A DNA stretch of 64,000 nt from an uncultured Alistipes sp. (lineage in GTDB: Bacteria > Bacteroidota > Bacteroidia > Bacteroidales > Rikenellaceae): contig CATKXN010000001.1 of assembly GCA_949840605.1 (NCBI GenBank), positions 1-64,000 of the forward strand. Reading direction: 5' to 3'. Position 1 is the first letter of the stretch; the number at the start of each line of letters is the position of its first letter. The position numbers and the translations under genes are program-made. Shown here piece by piece: positions 60,233 to 64,000 of the stretch. The notes under the pieces were generated by a model. The model had not been told where the DNA came from, searched no databases, and saw nothing but the letters and a program-made list of their open reading frames with translations.

Positions 60233-63200
60233 ATGAGAACTAAACAAATGAAAGGAACGCTGTTTATGAAATTTAGCCAATTGGTACCGCAGAGCCGCTG
60301 GCGGGGGAGGACCCTGATGCTGCTGGCCCTGCTGCTGTGCATCGCACTGCCGAAGAGCTCTTCGGCCCAGCCGGTGTCGGTCGTGCTGGAGAACGCGTCG
60401 CTGGCCGAGGCGCTGAAGAAGGTGAGCGCGGCCTCCGGCTACGAATTCTTCTACAACGCCAACGAGATTCGGAAAAGCGACAAACGCGTCACGGCGACCT
60501 TCAACGGGACGGAGTTGAAAACGGTGCTGGACCATCTCTTTTCGGGCACGGGATTCACCTACCGGATGAAGGACCGTACGATCGTCGTCGTCCCCCAGCC
60601 CGCGCAGCCCGCCGCCGCGGAGCCGAAGTTCGTGGAGATCGCCGGACGGATCACCGACGGTTCGGACCGAAGCCCGATGGCGGGCGTGACGGTCGTGGTC
60701 GAAGGATCGACCATCGGAACCTCGTCGGATGCCGACGGACGCTATCTGCTGAAGGTTCCCGAGGGCATCTACAACATCCTGTTTTCGTTTATCGGCTACG
60801 AAATCCATGTGAAACGCTACAACGGGAAGAATCTCGAGGAGTTTCAGAAGATTTCGCTCACACCGACCGCCGTGGAGGTGGCCGACGTGGTGGTGACCGG
60901 CGTGTACCAGCGCAAGAAGGAGAGTTTCACGGGGTCGGCGACCACGTTCAAGTCCAAGGAGCTGAAAGCCGTGGGCACGCAGAGCGTGCTGCAGAGTCTC
61001 CGCACGCTGGACCCTTCGTTCAAGATCGCCGAGAACATGCAGTTCGGTTCCGACCCCAACCGCATGCCCGATTTCGAAATCCGCGGCAAGAGCAGCGTGA
61101 TCGGATTCAAGGAGGAGTACGGCACGGACCCCAACCAGCCGCTGTTCATCCTCGACGGATTCGAAACCACGCTGGAGACGGTCATGAACCTGAACATCAA
61201 CCGCGTGGCGTCGGTTACGCTGCTCAAGGATGCGGCTTCGACGGCCATCTACGGCTCGAAGGCTTCGAACGGCGTGGTCGTGATCGAGACCAAGGCGCCG
61301 GAGCAGGGGCGCCTGCGGCTTTCGTATAAGGGCGATTTCAGCGTTACGATGGCCGACCTGACGGACTACAATCTGATGAACGCCGGCGAGAAACTCCGGT
61401 TCGAGACGCTGGCGGGCGTCTATCGGGATAAGACCGGCGACATGGCCAACCAACTGCGGCTGGACGACCTGCGCAACGAGCGTCTGAAGGGTATCGCACG
61501 GGGAATCGACACCTATTGGCTGAACGAGCCCCTGCACACGGGATTCTCCCACAAGCACAACATCTACGCCGAGGGCGGCGAAGAGAAGATCCGCTACGGC
61601 ATCGGCGTGAGCTACGGCGAGGTGCAGGGCGTGATGAAGGGTTCCGACCGTCGGACGGTCGGCGGCAACATCGACCTGATCTACCGGACCGGGAAATTCC
61701 AGTTCAGCAACAAGCTGACCCTCGACTACCAGAAGACGAACGATCCCGCGGTCGCCTTCTCGGAGTATGCGCAGGCGAATCCCTATTACAAAAAGTACAA
61801 CGAAGAGGGCAAGATCGACCGTTACCTGTATTATTACCGGGACCCCGAATCGCTGGAGACCGAGGCCATCGGCAACCCGCTGTGGAACGCCCACCTGAAC
61901 AACTACGACAAGGGCGATCAGTTCGGATTTACGAACAACTTCATCATCGAGTGGTTCGTGGCGAAGGATTTCCGGGTGCGGGGCAAATTCGGAATCACCC
62001 ACGCCACGGGAACGACCGATACGCGTCTCTCGCCCCTGCATACGCAGTTCGACGATCTGGAAGAGACCGAAAAGGGGCTCTACACCCATTCGATGACCAA
62101 GCGCACCAACTACGAAGGCGACGTTACGGCGACCTACGGCCATGTGTTCGCCGAGAAGCACATGCTCAATGCCGTGGCGGGATTCAACTTCAACGCCGCG
62201 AAGCGGATCACCAACGGGTACAAGGCCAGCGGGTTCACCGACGACCAGTTCGGAGCCCCGTCGTTCGCCAACGGCTATCCCGAAGGCGGCAAGTCGGCCT
62301 ACTCGGAGAGCGAGACGCGCGCCGCGAGCTTCTACCTGAACGGCGGCTACTCCTACGACAACCGCTACCTGCTGGACGTCAACTACCGCAGCGACGGCGC
62401 GTCGATGTTCGGCACGAACAACCGGTTCCGCAATACGTGGTCGGTGGGCGTGGGCTGGAACATCCAGAACGAACGCTTCATGCGCGACGGCAGGTTCTTC
62501 CAGCTGCTCAAGCTGCGCGCCTCGGTGGGTAACCCCGGCAACCAGAATTTCGCCGCCTACCAGGCCTTTTCGACCTATATGTTCAACGGGTGGATGACCA
62601 ACGTCTTCGGGACGGGCGTGATTCTGAACCAGCTCGGCAACGCCGACCTCGCCTGGCAGCAGACGATCAACTACAACGCCGGAACCGACATCACCATGTG
62701 GGGCAACCGGATCAACCTGACGTTCGATTACTACGTCAAGATCACCGATCCCCTGCTGGCGATCATCACCACGCCCGGCTCGATGGGCATTACGTCGCTG
62801 ACGATGAACGCCGGACAGCAGAAGACCAACGGCGTCGAACTGACGCTCAAGGTGTCGCCGGTCTACCGGCCGCACGACCGCATCAACTGGAACATCAGCC
62901 TGAACGGGACGCACGCCAAGGCGAAGTACGCCAAGATCGGCAATGCGTTCAGTTCGCTCAACAACGAAGGGAAGGCTTCGGTCGCGGGTACGACCCGTTA
63001 TTACGACGGCGGCAGTCCGACGGCGATCTGGGGCGTGCGTTCGGCGGGTATCGACCCGGCGACGGGCCGGGAGCTCTTCATCCGGAAGGACGGAACCTAT
63101 TCGTTCAACTACGACGTGAACGACGAGGTGGTGCTGGGCGACACGGAACCCAAACTCGAAGGCGTGATCGGCACGACGTTCTACTACAAGGGCCTGTCGG

Positions 63201-63607
63201 TGGGGTGTTATTTCCGTTATTCGCTCGGGGCGCAGATCTTCAACAGCGCGCTTTTCCAGAAAGTCGAGAACATCGGCATGGACGAGGTGTTCAACAACCA
63301 GGACAAGCGGGCTTTGTACGACCGCTGGTCGCCGACCAACACGGAGGCCTATTTCAAGGGCATTTCGCTGACCCAGAAGACCGACAAATCCTCGCGTTTC
63401 GTGATGGACGAGAATTACATTACGGGCGAATCGTTCAGCGTGGGGTATGAATTCACGCAGCCTTTCATCCGTAAGATGGGCCTCTCGGCGCTGAACGTGC
63501 AGGTCAATATGAACGATGCGTTCCGCATCTCCTCGGTCAAGAACGAACGGGGTATCGATTACCCGTTCGCACGGACGATCTCGTTCTCGATCGCGGCGAC
63601 CTTCTGA
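60233..63607 (+). CDS. SusC-family channel with STN domain (regulated PUL)
   Basis: About 1124 residues, intact. After a long n-region and signal peptide (TLMLLALLLCIALPKSSSAQ) come the STN domain (VSVVLENASLAEALKKVSAA, GTELKTVLDHLFSGTGFTYR), CarboxypepD_reg (IAGRITDGSDRSPMAGVTVV), plug (DVVVTGVYQRKKESFTGSAT, LFILDGFETTLETVMNLNI, VTLLKDAASTAIYGSKASNG) and a full barrel ending RTISFSIAATF. The STN domain relays substrate binding to FecR at 59139. An ATG at 60248 is an equally plausible start. There is no homopolymer run in this gene; any switching would be at the sigma factor. Confidence 0.95.
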   Translation: MRTKQMKGTLFMKFSQLVPQSRWRGRTLMLLALLLCIALPKSSSAQPVSVVLENASLAEALKKVSAASGYEFFYNANEIRKSDKRVTATFNGTELKTVLDHLFSGTGFTYRMKDRTIVVVPQPAQPAAAEPKFVEIAGRITDGSDRSPMAGVTVVVEGSTIGTSSDADGRYLLKVPEGIYNILFSFIGYEIHVKRYNGKNLEEFQKISLTPTAVEVADVVVTGVYQRKKESFTGSATTFKSKELKAVGTQSVLQSLRTLDPSFKIAENMQFGSDPNRMPDFEIRGKSSVIGFKEEYGTDPNQPLFILDGFETTLETVMNLNINRVASVTLLKDAASTAIYGSKASNGVVVIETKAPEQGRLRLSYKGDFSVTMADLTDYNLMNAGEKLRFETLAGVYRDKTGDMANQLRLDDLRNERLKGIARGIDTYWLNEPLHTGFSHKHNIYAEGGEEKIRYGIGVSYGEVQGVMKGSDRRTVGGNIDLIYRTGKFQFSNKLTLDYQKTNDPAVAFSEYAQANPYYKKYNEEGKIDRYLYYYRDPESLETEAIGNPLWNAHLNNYDKGDQFGFTNNFIIEWFVAKDFRVRGKFGITHATGTTDTRLSPLHTQFDDLEETEKGLYTHSMTKRTNYEGDVTATYGHVFAEKHMLNAVAGFNFNAAKRITNGYKASGFTDDQFGAPSFANGYPEGGKSAYSESETRAASFYLNGGYSYDNRYLLDVNYRSDGASMFGTNNRFRNTWSVGVGWNIQNERFMRDGRFFQLLKLRASVGNPGNQNFAAYQAFSTYMFNGWMTNVFGTGVILNQLGNADLAWQQTINYNAGTDITMWGNRINLTFDYYVKITDPLLAIITTPGSMGITSLTMNAGQQKTNGVELTLKVSPVYRPHDRINWNISLNGTHAKAKYAKIGNAFSSLNNEGKASVAGTTRYYDGGSPTAIWGVRSAGIDPATGRELFIRKDGTYSFNYDVNDEVVLGDTEPKLEGVIGTTFYYKGLSVGCYFRYSLGAQIFNSALFQKVENIGMDEVFNNQDKRALYDRWSPTNTEAYFKGISLTQKTDKSSRFVMDENYITGESFSVGYEFTQPFIRKMGLSALNVQVNMNDAFRISSVKNERGIDYPFARTISFSIAATF

Positions 63608-63638
63608 CCGTGACACCTATATTATATAACAGAGCATT

Positions 63639-64000
63639 ATGAAGAACAAAATACTGACATTGATCCTGTTTGCCCCGATGCTGTTTGCGGGGTGCAGCGG
63701 CTGGCTGGACGTAAAACCCTACGACCAGATCTCGGAAGAGGAACTGCTCCGGTCGGAGGAGGGTTTCCAGAAACTGCTGAACGGTATCTACATCGAACTC
63801 AACAGCGACGAGCTGTACGGCGGCACGCTCGGCTGCGAGATGGTCGAGATTCTGGGCGGAGCCTATGAAATCGGCGACAACGTCACGGTGTGGGGAAATT
63901 ACGTGGCCCTCAAGAAATACGATTACAACACCGAATACTGGCGCGGCCGCCTGAGCGCGACGTGGAACAAGGCTTACGCCCTGATCCTGAACTGCAACAA
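63639..64000 (+). CDS. SusD-family lipoprotein, N-terminal part
   Basis: The gene starts 31 bp after the SusC stop and runs off the window. The first 120 residues show a lipoprotein signal (MKNKILTLILFAPMLFAGC), the SusD N-terminal signature (WLDVKPYDQISEEELLRSEE, GFQKLLNGIYIELN) and the start of the helical core (WNKAYALILNCN). It is the surface partner of the SusC upstream. Confidence 0.93.
   Translation, partial: MKNKILTLILFAPMLFAGCSGWLDVKPYDQISEEELLRSEEGFQKLLNGIYIELNSDELYGGTLGCEMVEILGGAYEIGDNVTVWGNYVALKKYDYNTEYWRGRLSATWNKAYALILNCN

Noticed and set aside
60230..63616. 1128-codon open frame on the minus strand opposite the SusC gene
   Set aside because: It mirrors the SusC gene base for base, has arginine/valine/leucine-rich composition without domains, and arises from GC-rich codon usage. 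The + strand encodes a complete SusC.

Overview
The window looks like a chromosomal segment of a GC-rich gut Bacteroidales, most likely Alistipes or a close Rikenellaceae relative. This is inferred from four SusC and four SusD homologues (one SusC and two SusD incomplete), abundant lipoproteins, TTTG/TAnnTTTG promoters, and a codon usage GC-rich enough to leave long antisense open frames opposite many genes. The species cannot be fixed from the sequence alone.

Layout. 1-6.3 kb (+): end of a glycan utilisation locus (PUL): SusD C-terminus, a two-module surface lipoprotein, two paralogous clan GH-A lipoproteins and a GH26 mannanase-type enzyme. 6.4-12.2 kb (-): a SusC/SusD pair plus an exported protein; the SusC start codons are out of frame because of a G9 run. 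12.65-16.6 kb (+): BACON lipoprotein, Tat-type FAD oxidoreductase, endonuclease/exonuclease/phosphatase-fold lipoprotein. 16.6-17.5 kb: decayed gene remnants, including dsbD. 17.6-37.6 kb: a large pectin-type PUL. A leftward operon (PL1, PL10, KdgF) and a LacI-family regulator are followed by a rightward ten-gene run: two CE12-type esterases, SusC, SusD, a beta-helix lipoprotein, PL1, NagB-like, a second beta-helix protein, a hexuronate-type MFS carrier and an exported NagA-like protein. Near-identical operator-like palindromes lie beside both promoters. 37.7-40.0 kb: scar of a mobile element at tRNA-Leu (RhuM fragment, AlkZ-like gene, truncated integrase). 40.1-48.4 kb: mostly housekeeping and envelope genes (FAD protein, two GT2 enzymes, a Stealth protein, two putative small RNAs, DUF3298 lipoprotein, tRNA-Glu, hpf, xerC/D-type recombinase, flavin reductase). 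48.4-51.1 kb: a lipoprotein with a C10 run and a phosphoesterase. 51.2-64 kb: two back-to-back PULs controlled by ECF sigma / FecR anti-sigma / STN-SusC. The left one is damaged by a deletion that fuses half a SusC to the tail of a phosphoesterase. The right one has a C9 run inside its sigma-factor gene.

The most striking observation is four uninterrupted G/C runs of 9 or 10 nt (12207, 48532, 56072, 58876). I noticed no other G/C run longer than about 5. All four sit at the 5' end of a surface-protein gene or between the two domains of an ECF sigma factor. One-base slippage would truncate the product in the three where the run is in frame; in the fourth (12207) the gene is already out of frame as sequenced. 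This looks like slipped-strand phase variation of nutrient-capture systems. A second unusual feature is a pair of putative small RNAs (44.7 and 45.1 kb) with an almost identical 55-nt promoter/leader block but different bodies. Twelve nt of the shared leader are perfectly complementary to the sequence just upstream of the pectin-PUL SusC start codon.
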